DNA from: a bacterium
Lineage (GTDB): Bacteria > UBP13 > UBA5359
DNA: 5,535 nucleotides
Direction of reading: 5' to 3'
Assembly (NCBI GenBank): GCA_028699365.1
Contig: JAQVUQ010000203.1
Coordinates: 1-5,535, forward strand
Under the pieces are notes generated by a model. That model saw only the letters and a program-made list of their open reading frames with translations. It was not told the origin of the DNA and did no database searches. Shown in pieces: positions 1-4,456 of this stretch. The position numbers were made by a program, and so were the translations under genes. Every line of letters begins with the position of its first letter. Position 1 is the stretch's first letter.

Positions 1-265
1 ATTCATCTGCAAACAGGATCGTCGTGACGGACCTGTCCCATTCAGTTATGATATACAGCTTTCCTTTACTCGTCTTATATGATGCCAGGATCCTCTCGCC
101 TACCTTCAAAGCCTCTTCATTCAGATCTATATCCTCCTGGCATAGATCTCCCCAATCCTGAACGAGATATCTAAAGAATGCATCTTGAACCTCAAGCCCA
201 AACTTAGGACTTTCTTCTATCCCAGCAGCAATACCAGCTGTCATATACAATTGACCTAACTGCAT
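1..265 (-). CDS. Small mobile-element-associated hypothetical protein, C-terminus off the window
   Basis: The minus strand is open from an ATG at 265-263 to the window edge (88 codons seen). A purine-rich GGGGGTGA stretch lies just upstream as ribosome-binding site. The protein starts MQLGQLYMTAGIAA and contains a DWGDLCQEDIDLNE segment (residues 38-50) followed by a TEWDRSVTTILF segment (74-85). From memory, this matches a family of about 90-100 residues carried by plasmids and conjugative elements of Firmicutes. Databases sometimes label it 'type I restriction endonuclease subunit M', but nothing here resembles a methyltransferase and no function is known. Because the TTILF motif sits near the end of that family, only a few residues are probably missing. 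It is transcribed away from the inverted-repeat element at 322-776. The family call is recalled, not searched. Confidence 0.75.
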   Translation of the reverse strand, partial: MQLGQLYMTAGIAAGIEESPKFGLEVQDAFFRYLVQDWGDLCQEDIDLNEEALKVGERILASYKTSKGKLYIITEWDRSVTTILFADE

Positions 266-291
266 ATCGTCACCCCCAGACTTTTGCGACT

Positions 292-321
292 ATAATATCT
301 CGATGAGATGTCTTCCGTAAA
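292..321 (-). promoter_or_regulatory. Possible promoter for the leftmost gene
   Basis: On the minus strand a TTTACG box (316-321) is separated by 18 bp from a TATTAT box (292-297), about 27 bp upstream of the ATG at 265. The match is moderate and depends on spacing alone. The -35 box abuts the left inverted repeat of the neighbouring element. Confidence 0.3.
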
Positions 322-340
322 GGCAAAGCAGGTGGGTACA
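322..340 (+). repeat. Left terminal inverted repeat
   Basis: The repeat reads GGCAAAGCAGGTGGGTACA. It matches the complement of 758-776 at 17 of 19 positions, differing only at positions 6-7. A TACAAT hexamer overlaps its inner end (337-342) and could act as a weak -10 box for the gene inside the element. Confidence 0.65.
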
Positions 341-357
341 ATCGGCTGAAAAAGACC

Positions 358-406
358 AAACCCCCTTTTGATTTATGCTCTAAGCATAACGAAAGGAGGT
401 TTTTTT
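358..406 (+). promoter_or_regulatory. Terminator-like hairpin burying the ribosome-binding site of the zinc-ribbon gene
   Basis: The 5' arm AAACCCCCTTTTG (358-370) pairs with CGAAAGGAGGTTT (390-402), 12 of 13 positions including one wobble. An inner perfect stem TTATGC/GCATAA follows with a TCTAA loop. The 3' arm contains the whole Shine-Dalgarno AAAGGAGG (392-399), and the hairpin runs directly into seven T residues (400-406) that end at the ATG at 407. The one structure could therefore terminate incoming transcription and hide the ribosome-binding site on read-through RNA. Many insertion sequences protect their genes from outside transcription in this way. Confidence 0.7.
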
Positions 407-742
407 ATGATCATTATTAGAAATTACCGGCTTGATTATGACAGTGGGAGAGGTCTTTACATTGTCCATAGCAATCAAGCACCAATGTGTCCGGACTGCG
501 GGGAGCTGCTTTCCGGATATGATTCAAGACGCCGGCGCGTGATAGGAAGTGACGGCAAAGCTTATTACTTCCGGCTGCGCCGTCTTAGGTGTTCATCATG
601 CGGCCATCTCCATCTGGAGATCCCGGATATTATCGCACCTGGGAAGCACTACTCGGCCGAAGTGATCCGGCAGGCCCGCTCCGGCAGAGATGAAGCATGC
701 CCGGCAGATGACTCGACGATCCGGCGCTGGAAGAAAAAATAA
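407..742 (+). CDS. Short zinc-ribbon protein resembling DUF6431, probably C-terminally truncated
   Basis: The ATG at 407 is chosen over an upstream in-frame TTG (368) because AAAGGAGG lies 7 nt before it and the family begins MIIIRNY. The 111-aa product has paired cysteines C28-P-D-C31 and C62-S-S-C65, as in a zinc ribbon. A basic strand (RRRRVIG, 41-47; RLRRLRC, 56-62) sits between them, followed by the ELPD/PYKHY-like element, here EIPDIIAPGKHYSAEVI. This matches my memory of DUF6431 proteins, which accompany transposable elements in Clostridia and may recognise DNA for a transposase. Homologues generally continue past the DDSTIRRWKK segment, but here the frame ends at once with WKKK, directly against the right terminal repeat. 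A 3' deletion of the parent element is the likely reason. Function is unproven. Confidence 0.7.
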   Translation: MIIIRNYRLDYDSGRGLYIVHSNQAPMCPDCGELLSGYDSRRRRVIGSDGKAYYFRLRRLRCSSCGHLHLEIPDIIAPGKHYSAEVIRQARSGRDEACPADDSTIRRWKKK

Positions 743-776
743 CCCACCCGGTTTGCCTGTACCCACCTGACTTGCC
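742..776 (-). repeat. Right terminal repeat with a tandem second copy
   Basis: The terminal copy (758-776) mirrors the left end. Just inside it, at 742-757, lies a second, diverged copy: ACCCACCCGGTTTGCC compared with ACCCACCTGACTTGCC at 761-776, 13 of 16 identical, 19 bp apart and in the same orientation. Tandem end repeats of this kind can be transposase-binding sites; that role is inferred. Confidence 0.55.
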
Positions 777-818
777 GCTGTATTCTTTACCTATCATCTA
801 ACAGAAGGAGGGATTGTT

Positions 819-1358
819 ATAAAAAGTGCTTTTATTGTAGCCGCTGCCTGTCTTTTAACGGCCGGTGTAGTTCTGGGAGCTATTGCATTTGGTATCAACC
901 TAAAAGATAGCAGCGGCAGCTCCGTATCATCCGATACTATTTCGGACGCTGCGGCCGTCTCCGCTGAAACCGGACCGGATGTGCTCATGGATCCGGCACA
1001 GGTAAGTCCAGAAGAAATGACAGAGTCTAATCAGGCTGCCAATTCTTCCGGCAATATTATTATCCCTGGCTTTGCGCAGCTCACATTCAAAGCAGGAGCC
1101 AAAGAACAAAACGTGCAGCTTTATAATCCGAAAGACAACAACTGCTATTTCATAATTTCTATTCTGCTGGCCGATAACACAGAGCTCTTTCAATCTGAAT
1201 TATTAGCCCCAGGATCTTCATTGACTAAGATTAAACTATCAAAGACTCCTAAGCCAGGAATTTATGATGCCGTACTGCGCTATTCTTGCTTTGATATGGA
1301 AACGCTGAAAGGCTTGAATGGCGCAAATACTAAATTTATTTTGGAGGTAGTAGAATGA
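819..1358 (+). CDS. Membrane-anchored extracellular protein with apparent ATA start
   Basis: The frame is open from 771 with no ATG, GTG or TTG before GTG 981. A strong ribosome-binding site AGAAGGAGGG (803-812) sits 6 nt before an in-frame ATA at 819. Starting there gives 179 aa: a short basic N-terminus (Met-Lys-Ser), one hydrophobic segment (about residues 4-26, AFIVAAACLL..GAIAFGI), a Ser/Ala/Asp-rich linker (30-60), then a beta-rich domain (about 70-179) with IIIPGFAQLTF and a C-terminal ILEVV strand. Starting at 981 would lose the membrane segment and has no ribosome-binding site. The layout is a signal anchor with an extracellular Ig-like or adhesin-like domain. The stop overlaps the next start (ATGA, 1355-1358), so the two products are probably translationally coupled. 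I do not recognise the family by name. ATT 813 as start is less likely because it touches the ribosome-binding site. Confidence 0.7.
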   Translation: MKSAFIVAAACLLTAGVVLGAIAFGINLKDSSGSSVSSDTISDAAAVSAETGPDVLMDPAQVSPEEMTESNQAANSSGNIIIPGFAQLTFKAGAKEQNVQLYNPKDNNCYFIISILLADNTELFQSELLAPGSSLTKIKLSKTPKPGIYDAVLRYSCFDMETLKGLNGANTKFILEVVE

Positions 1359-1903
1359 GAAAACGAATATTCGCTTTTGCTTTAGCTATCTGCCTGCTAT
1401 GTGGAACTATCCCAATGTCGGCATATGCTGCTTCTTCAACGGGATCAACAACTGTCTATTATACTGTGGATTCATCCTATGAGGTAGTAATTCCATCAAC
1501 AATTAACCTTAACGAGGAAGATGGATTTCAATTCAGTGCTACAAGTTGTGTTCTGCCATCTGGGAAAGTATTATATGTCGCTGTTGATAGTGCAAAAACT
1601 TACACAGATGGCGGAGTCAACTTCCATCTTTTCAATGATAAGGGCACTGAAGACGAGAGTAGGATCTCTTGCCTGCTTCGAGTTTCATCCTCAGAGGAAG
1701 ATAGTAGTTATACAGACGTTAGCGGGACAGTAGGGGCAAGCCAGATTGTTGCTGTATTTGGGGATGGAAATTTAAATCCCATACTTAGAGGATACATGCG
1801 CTTCGCCTTGTCGGCATCGAATGCGCCAGCAGGTACATATACAGGACAAATTTATTTTAACATCTATCTTGATGATGCCTCCCATTACACAGAGAATAGC
1901 TAA
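1355..1903 (+). CDS. Secreted beta-rich surface protein with signal peptide
   Basis: The 182-aa product starts at an ATG with GGAGG 7 nt upstream (1343-1347), inside the end of the preceding gene. It has a classic Sec signal peptide: RKR at 2-4, a hydrophobic core (5-19), and an A-Y-A cleavage motif at 23-25. The mature part is Ser/Thr/Val-rich and predicted mostly beta, opening with TVYYTVDSSYEVVIPSTI. It ends with a strand-turn-strand element, PAGTYTGQIYFNIYLDD, of the type common in pilin-like and adhesin-like beta-sandwich domains. There is no LPXTG motif, no C-terminal membrane segment and no lipobox, so it is either released or held through a partner. The adjacent, coupled, membrane-anchored protein is the obvious candidate partner. 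Function is inferred; I recall similar proteins in Lachnospiraceae but no characterised one. Confidence 0.8.
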   Translation: MRKRIFAFALAICLLCGTIPMSAYAASSTGSTTVYYTVDSSYEVVIPSTINLNEEDGFQFSATSCVLPSGKVLYVAVDSAKTYTDGGVNFHLFNDKGTEDESRISCLLRVSSSEEDSSYTDVSGTVGASQIVAVFGDGNLNPILRGYMRFALSASNAPAGTYTGQIYFNIYLDDASHYTENS

Positions 1904-1916
1904 ATGTTGTTTCGCC

Positions 1917-2171
1917 ATGATTAAAATAAGACTATCCGTCCTCCTGGGTGAGCGCCGGATGACACAGGCGGATCTCGCCAGGATCACGAAGATAAGACCC
2001 TCGACAATAAATGAGCTTTACCATGAGCTGACTGACAGGATCAACCTGGAGCACCTTGATCTGATATGTGAGGCCCTGGACTGTGAGCTGCAGGATCTCA
2101 TTGTAAGAGTGCCGAACCAAATACCGAAGATAGAAATGAACCGATCCGGCCATCGAAAGAGCACAGAATAG
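1917..2171 (+). CDS. Small XRE (Cro/CI)-type helix-turn-helix regulator
   Basis: This 84-aa protein begins MIKIRLSVLLGERRMTQ, the usual start of a compact HTH family, which is why ATG 1917 is preferred over the longer frame that would overlap the preceding gene. The helix-turn-helix spans about residues 16-38 (TQADLARITKIRPSTINELY), and a CEALDCELQDLI segment closes the domain. The C-terminal tail is charged and unstructured-looking. It lies 13 bp after the secreted-protein stop. There is no good Shine-Dalgarno of its own, so expression probably depends on read-through or coupling from the upstream pair, which it may autoregulate. The frame ends with TAG, just ahead of a terminator at 2192. 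Confidence 0.85.
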   Translation: MIKIRLSVLLGERRMTQADLARITKIRPSTINELYHELTDRINLEHLDLICEALDCELQDLIVRVPNQIPKIEMNRSGHRKSTE

Positions 2172-2191
2172 AAAGCTGCCAAACAAAGATT

Positions 2192-2222
2192 AAAGCACCG
2201 GCATTTTGGTACCGGTGCTTTT
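2192..2222. terminator. Intrinsic terminator between convergent genes
   Basis: A perfect 10-bp stem, AAAGCACCGG (2192-2201) with CCGGTGCTTT (2212-2221), encloses a 10-nt loop. It lies between the plus-strand HTH gene and the minus-strand repressor, so it can serve both directions. The T tracts are short on both sides. Confidence 0.8.
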
Positions 2223-2223
2223 C

Positions 2224-2436
2224 TCATATCTTTGTGCCATCGGGAAATTCGAATGATGCCGGGATATAGATAGCGCCGAGGGCAGCAGCCATCTTCTCCA
2301 ATTCTTCATCAGTAAACGTATCCCGTTTTATTTTCTGATTGAAGTTTGACGGCGACATTCCTATAGCGCGGGCAAGAGCTGCTTGGCTGATGCCCATATA
2401 AGCCAGTGCCATATTTATTTTTTGCTCCATTTTCAT
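2224..2436 (-). CDS. XRE-family repressor of the divergent small-gene operon
   Basis: The 70-aa protein starts MKMEQKINMALAYMGISQ. ATG 2436 is chosen because AGGAGG (2444-2449) lies 7 nt upstream; the ATG at 2442 would be only 1 nt away. The helix-turn-helix (about residues 17-37, ISQAALARAIGMSPSNFNQKI) is typical, and the FEFPDGTKI end is what I recall for a family of very small phage- and conjugative-element regulators. It is divergently transcribed from the operon beginning at 2613. The shared interval carries four copies of an AGC-centred motif. The simplest reading is a repressor that controls both its own promoter and the operon. There is no RecA-type self-cleavage domain, so release from repression must come from elsewhere, for example an antirepressor or protease. 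Confidence 0.88.
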   Translation of the reverse strand: MKMEQKINMALAYMGISQAALARAIGMSPSNFNQKIKRDTFTDEELEKMAAALGAIYIPASFEFPDGTKI

Positions 2437-2461
2437 ACGCATACCTCCTAACCTGTTTTCA

Positions 2462-2490
2462 AGTATACCATTCAAGAAAACTGTTGTCAA
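2462..2490 (-). promoter_or_regulatory. Promoter of the repressor gene
   Basis: On the minus strand a perfect TTGACA (2485-2490) is followed by a 17-bp spacer and TATACT (2462-2467). The start codon at 2436 is about 26 bp downstream. A copy of the operator-like motif directly abuts the -35 box. Confidence 0.85.
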
Positions 2491-2573
2491 TTTATTGCTA
2501 AATGATATATAGCGTTTAAGTAACAATATTCAGCAAACAATTAACATTTTACTTGACAACATTTAGCGAATAC
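2491..2573. promoter_or_regulatory. Cluster of four operator-like motifs between divergent promoters
   Basis: Four 16-bp sites share a core near CATTTAGCRA: ATCATTTAGCAATAAA (minus strand, 2491-2506), ATATATAGCGTTTAAG (2505-2520), AATATTCAGCAAACAA (2525-2540) and AACATTTAGCGAATAC (2558-2573). The three plus-oriented AGC cores lie 21 and 33 bp apart, close to two and three helical turns. The first site touches the repressor -35 box. The last fills the spacer of the operon promoter. This is the arrangement expected for cooperative binding by a small XRE repressor. The second copy is the weakest match. Confidence 0.6.
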
Positions 2574-2581
2574 TGTATATT
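2553..2581 (+). promoter_or_regulatory. Promoter of the four-gene operon
   Basis: A perfect TTGACA (2553-2558), a 17-bp spacer and TATATT (2576-2581) lie 31 bp before the first start codon. The operator-like motif at 2558-2573 lies between the boxes, so bound repressor would block RNA polymerase directly. Confidence 0.85.
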
Positions 2582-2612
2582 GTAGCTATAAAACAGTAAG
2601 GAGGCGCGAAAA

Positions 2613-2843
2613 ATGTCAAGTTACAAAATCTATCTTACGAAATCTAGCGAAGTCGCTCATCTTCTGGCCCGGGCCCGTGGCGAGTTCAAGACAGAAGATC
2701 TTATCGGCGTAAGCGTCGGTGCTGCCGGCAACGATGCAAAAATCCCGGCAATCTACCACGGTCAAAGATACTTCTACTGTGCAGTTGAGTATGAAAGCAA
2801 GGATTACATTGATGCCCCGGCTTATGAGCTGATCATCTGCTAA
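2613..2843 (+). CDS. Hypothetical 76-aa protein, first gene of the repressor-controlled operon
   Basis: The start ATG has AAGGAGG (2598-2604) 8 nt upstream and follows the operon promoter directly. The product is a small soluble protein with mixed alpha/beta character. It has a basic helix near residues 13-25 (EVAHLLARARGEF), a Gly/Ala-rich turn (35-41) and a C-terminal half rich in Tyr and acidic residues (YFYCAVEYESKDY), ending in Cys. There is no signal peptide, membrane segment or metal motif. I do not recognise the family. First position behind a phage-type switch suggests an early function, such as an antirepressor, excision accessory or host-interaction protein; that is only positional inference. 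Confidence 0.8.
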   Translation: MSSYKIYLTKSSEVAHLLARARGEFKTEDLIGVSVGAAGNDAKIPAIYHGQRYFYCAVEYESKDYIDAPAYELIIC

Positions 2844-2868
2844 GGGTAAAGAGAGAAAGGAGTAAATC

Positions 2869-3129
2869 ATGAAAACTATTACACTGACAGGTGAACAGGC
2901 AAACCTCCTGGCAATTTATATTACAATGACCACAAACTATCGTAAAAGAGAAACTGAAGCCTGCCGGGAGCTGGGCGAGGAAAAGAATGATGAAGGGATG
3001 CTGCGATATCCGAACATGGCAGCAAATGCCAACTGGTGGGAGAAAGCTAATACCAGGCTTGAAGAGATCAAGGAAATCATTGATAAGGCTCCATACAGCG
3101 ATGAACGACTTTTCCCACTTATGCCTTAA
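2869..3129 (+). CDS. Hypothetical 86-aa mobile-element protein
   Basis: The ATG has AAAGGAG (2856-2862) 6 nt upstream and lies 25 bp after the previous stop. The protein begins MKTITLTGEQANLLAIYI, continues with a charged, largely helical middle (residues 24-45, KRETEACRELGEEKNDEG), and has a second helix NANWWEKANTRLEEIKEIID (53-72). I recall similar short proteins with an MKTITLTGEQ start from conjugative elements and prophages of Clostridia, all without assigned function. There is no membrane segment or known motif. The helical pattern fits a small scaffold or a protein-binding partner. It is co-transcribed with its neighbours. Confidence 0.8.
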   Translation: MKTITLTGEQANLLAIYITMTTNYRKRETEACRELGEEKNDEGMLRYPNMAANANWWEKANTRLEEIKEIIDKAPYSDERLFPLMP

Positions 3130-3140
3130 GGGCTAGGCCA

Positions 3141-3199
3141 GCACGGAGAATGCCCGTGCCCCGGAGCAATCCGGGCCGCTCAACCTGGACCATACCAGG
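3141..3199 (+). promoter_or_regulatory. Three tandem hairpins in the leader of the PC4-like gene
   Basis: Within the 91-nt gap before the next gene, three GC-rich stem-loops follow one another: GCACGG/CCGTGC (3141-3146 with 3154-3159), CCCGG/CCGGG (3160-3164 with 3171-3175) and CCTGG/CCAGG (3184-3188 with 3195-3199), with loops of 7, 6 and 6 nt. The third ends 9 nt before the GGAGG ribosome-binding site. There is no T tract, so these are not ordinary terminators. They may be an RNA-processing or stability element, a protein-binding site or a translational control region. I do not recognise an Rfam class. Confidence 0.55.
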
Positions 3200-3220
3200 A
3201 ATATGATTGGAGGTAATGAA

Positions 3221-3439
3221 ATGGCAGAAATTAAGTATGAAATCAAAGAGAGCCTGGGTGTTCTGTCAGAGAACGCGAAGGGATGGACCAAGGAACTTAA
3301 CCTGGTTAGCTGGAATGACCGCGAGCCCAAGTATGACCTGCGTGACTGGAACGAAACCCATGAGAAGATGGGCAAGGGGTTAACCCTCACGAAGGACGAG
3401 CTTCTCAAGCTGCGGGAGATCCTTAATGCCATACGATAA
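3221..3439 (+). CDS. PC4/YdbC-family single-stranded-DNA-binding protein
   Basis: The start is placed at ATG 3221 (GGAGG at 3209-3213, 7 nt upstream), giving 72 aa with the family start MAEIKYEIKESLGVLS. An upstream in-frame ATA at 3203 is disregarded. The signature is clear: KGWTKELNLVSWNDREPKYD (20-39), RDW (41-43), HEKMGKGLTLT (47-57) and a C-terminal helix DELLKLREILNAI (59-71). This is the prokaryotic relative of the eukaryotic coactivator PC4, exemplified by YdbC of Lactococcus. That family binds single-stranded DNA as a dimer through a curved beta-sheet, and length and motifs are complete here. In a switch-controlled mobile operon it most plausibly helps replication, recombination or transcription when the element is induced. 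The role is inferred; the family assignment is firm. Confidence 0.93.
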   Translation: MAEIKYEIKESLGVLSENAKGWTKELNLVSWNDREPKYDLRDWNETHEKMGKGLTLTKDELLKLREILNAIR

Positions 3440-3468
3440 ATAAAGCTGATAGAAAGGAGAGGGTAAAC

Positions 3469-3642
3469 ATGAACCAAAACGTAAAGATGCAAGAAAAGGT
3501 AATCCGTATTGACTATTCAGAAATGTATTCAGAGAATGAGGTAGCACAATTATTTAGCTGTCTCTCCACGGAGACCCAGGACGAGCTTCTCAGTGTAATG
3601 CGTGAGATGGTAGCCAAGAATAAGGATGCTCAGAATAAGTAA
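3469..3642 (+). CDS. 57-aa hypothetical protein, last gene of the operon
   Basis: A short frame starts at ATG 3469, with AAAGGAGAGGG (3453-3463) just upstream, 29 bp after the PC4-like stop, and ends with TAA at 3642. The product begins MNQNVKMQEKVIRIDYSEMY and has two amphipathic helical stretches: ENEVAQLFSCLS (22-33) and TQDELLSVMREMVAKN (36-51). It is acidic in the middle and lysine-rich at the end. No family is recognised. The strong ribosome-binding site, operon position and the terminator 25 bp beyond support it as a real gene despite its size. Confidence 0.7.
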   Translation: MNQNVKMQEKVIRIDYSEMYSENEVAQLFSCLSTETQDELLSVMREMVAKNKDAQNK

Positions 3643-3667
3643 AAGAGGGAAAGCCGACTCGCAATTG

Positions 3668-3708
3668 ATACGAGGCTCTAATTTCGTTTTAGAGCTTCGT
3701 ATTTATTT
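3668..3708 (+). terminator. Intrinsic terminator of the small-gene operon
   Basis: A 14-bp stem, ATACGAGGCTCTAA (3668-3681) with TTAGAGCTTCGTAT (3689-3702), contains one G-T wobble and has a 7-nt loop. It is followed by TTATTT. The stretch from 3709 to about 3800 has no gene; it holds only a short palindrome CATAG-A-CTATG (3779-3789). Confidence 0.8.
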
Positions 3709-3800
3709 GGGCATGTGTTTACACGTTAAGACAAAATAAAACTCTTTACAGCCTGTTGCAACTTCTTTAACGGACAATCATAGACTATGGATAGGGCCGC

Positions 3801-3840
3801 GTATATCAAATTGACTTCTTGTATATACTTAGGATATACT
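3801..3840 (+). promoter_or_regulatory. Promoter and palindromic operator of the mazEF pair
   Basis: TTGACT (3811-3816), an 18-bp spacer and TATACT (3835-3840) form the promoter 22 bp before the antitoxin ATG. Three copies of a GTATAT/ATATAC unit cover it: GTATATC (3801-3807), GTATAT (3821-3826) and GATATAC (3833-3839). The last two form an inverted repeat across the -10 region. MazE-type antitoxins repress their own operons through such palindromes, so autoregulation is likely. Confidence 0.7.
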
Positions 3841-3862
3841 ATAAACAAAAGGAGGGATCAGC

Positions 3863-4105
3863 ATGTACACCACTATTCAGAAATGGGGCAATAGCCAAGG
3901 GATCAGATTACCAAAGCAACTCCTGGAAGCTTTAGATCTCCGCGAGAGTGACAGAGTTGAGATAGACCGTCAGCAGGATGCTATTATCATCCGTAAAGCC
4001 GGCATGAGACACAGGACATTGGAGGAACGTCTGGCCGGATTCAAAGGACCTTATGAATTCTCCGAATGGGATACCGGAGCTCCTGTCGGAAATGAGGTGT
4101 TGTAA
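3863..4105 (+). CDS. mazE: MazE-like antitoxin (AbrB/MazE/SpoVT domain)
   Basis: The 80-aa protein starts after AAAAGGAGGG (3847-3856). Residues 1-46 form the swapped-hairpin beta-barrel DNA-binding domain: MYTTIQKWGNSQGIRLPKQ, then LLEALDLRESDRVEI and an IIIRKA strand. The WGNSQGIRLPK element is diagnostic. The C-terminal part (47-80), with EERLAGFKGPYEFSEWD, is the flexible acidic segment that in this family wraps along the toxin and blocks its active site. Its stop overlaps the toxin start by one base (TAATG), so antitoxin and toxin are translationally coupled in the usual order. Length and motifs are complete, so it is probably functional. Confidence 0.93.
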   Translation: MYTTIQKWGNSQGIRLPKQLLEALDLRESDRVEIDRQQDAIIIRKAGMRHRTLEERLAGFKGPYEFSEWDTGAPVGNEVL

Positions 4106-4443
4106 TGGCTTATATTCCGCAGCAAGGTGATATTATCTATTTGGACTTTGACCCACAGTCCGGTCATGAGCAGAAGGGTCGCCGGCCGGCCATGGTGATA
4201 AGCAACAATGCATTCAATGCATTAAGCCGCGGTGCCCTGGTCTGCCCGATCACAAATACCAATCGAGGCATACCGCTTCACGTCCAGCTGGATACACGGA
4301 CAAAGACAACCGGCGTTATCATGTGTGACCAGGTGAAGGCCCTCGACATGCAGAGCAGAAATGCAGCCTTTATCGAAAAGGCACCTGAGGATCTGGTAGC
4401 TGAAGCCGTGGATATAGTTATCGCCATGGTTGAAATATTATAA
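4105..4443 (+). CDS. mazF: MazF/PemK-family endoribonuclease toxin
   Basis: The 112-aa product carries the MazF core: GDIIYLDFDPQSGHEQKGRRP (8-28), AMVIS (29-33), CPITN (47-51) and a DQVKALDM segment near the middle of the C-terminal half. R27 and T50 correspond to the conserved catalytic Arg and Thr of this family. MazF enzymes cut single-stranded mRNA at short sequence-specific sites and stop growth when the antitoxin is lost. The DFDP and EQKGRRP pattern is closer to the ChpB/PemK side of the family than to E. coli MazF, but I cannot predict the cleavage site. It is full length, shares the promoter of the antitoxin and is followed by a strong terminator. The likely role is stabilisation of the island or phage/stress response. 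Confidence 0.94.
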   Translation: MAYIPQQGDIIYLDFDPQSGHEQKGRRPAMVISNNAFNALSRGALVCPITNTNRGIPLHVQLDTRTKTTGVIMCDQVKALDMQSRNAAFIEKAPEDLVAEAVDIVIAMVEIL

Positions 4444-4456
4444 AGCGTAAAAAAAG

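Larger units (their letters stand above)
322..776 (+). mobile_element. 455-bp inverted-repeat-bounded element carrying a truncated DUF6431-like gene
   Basis: The ends are 19-bp imperfect inverted repeats (17 of 19 match), GGCAA..CAGGTGGGTACA at 322-340 and its complement at 758-776, enclosing a single short gene. Size, terminal repeats and lack of a full transposase suggest a non-autonomous derivative of an insertion sequence or a MITE-like element. I see no target-site duplication in the flanks, so the exact tips are uncertain and the element may be an old insertion. It separates the leftmost gene from the surface-protein operon and may have replaced the latter's original upstream region. 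Confidence 0.55.

Noticed and set aside
310-790. Target-site duplication flanking the 455-bp element
   Set aside because: The bases outside both repeats were compared for several tip positions and no convincing direct repeat was found.
794-1193. Minus-strand open frames opposite the membrane-anchored protein gene
   Set aside because: They lie opposite a frame with better protein character, have no ribosome-binding sites and give low-plausibility Cys/Arg/Ser-rich products.
1521-1733. Plus-strand 70-codon frame inside the secreted-protein gene
   Set aside because: It is fully contained within a gene with a clear signal peptide and has no ribosome-binding site.
3133-3492. 119-codon minus-strand frame over the PC4-like gene
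   Set aside because: It is Ser/Arg/Leu-rich and antisense to a firmly identified PC4/YdbC gene; a codon-complement shadow.
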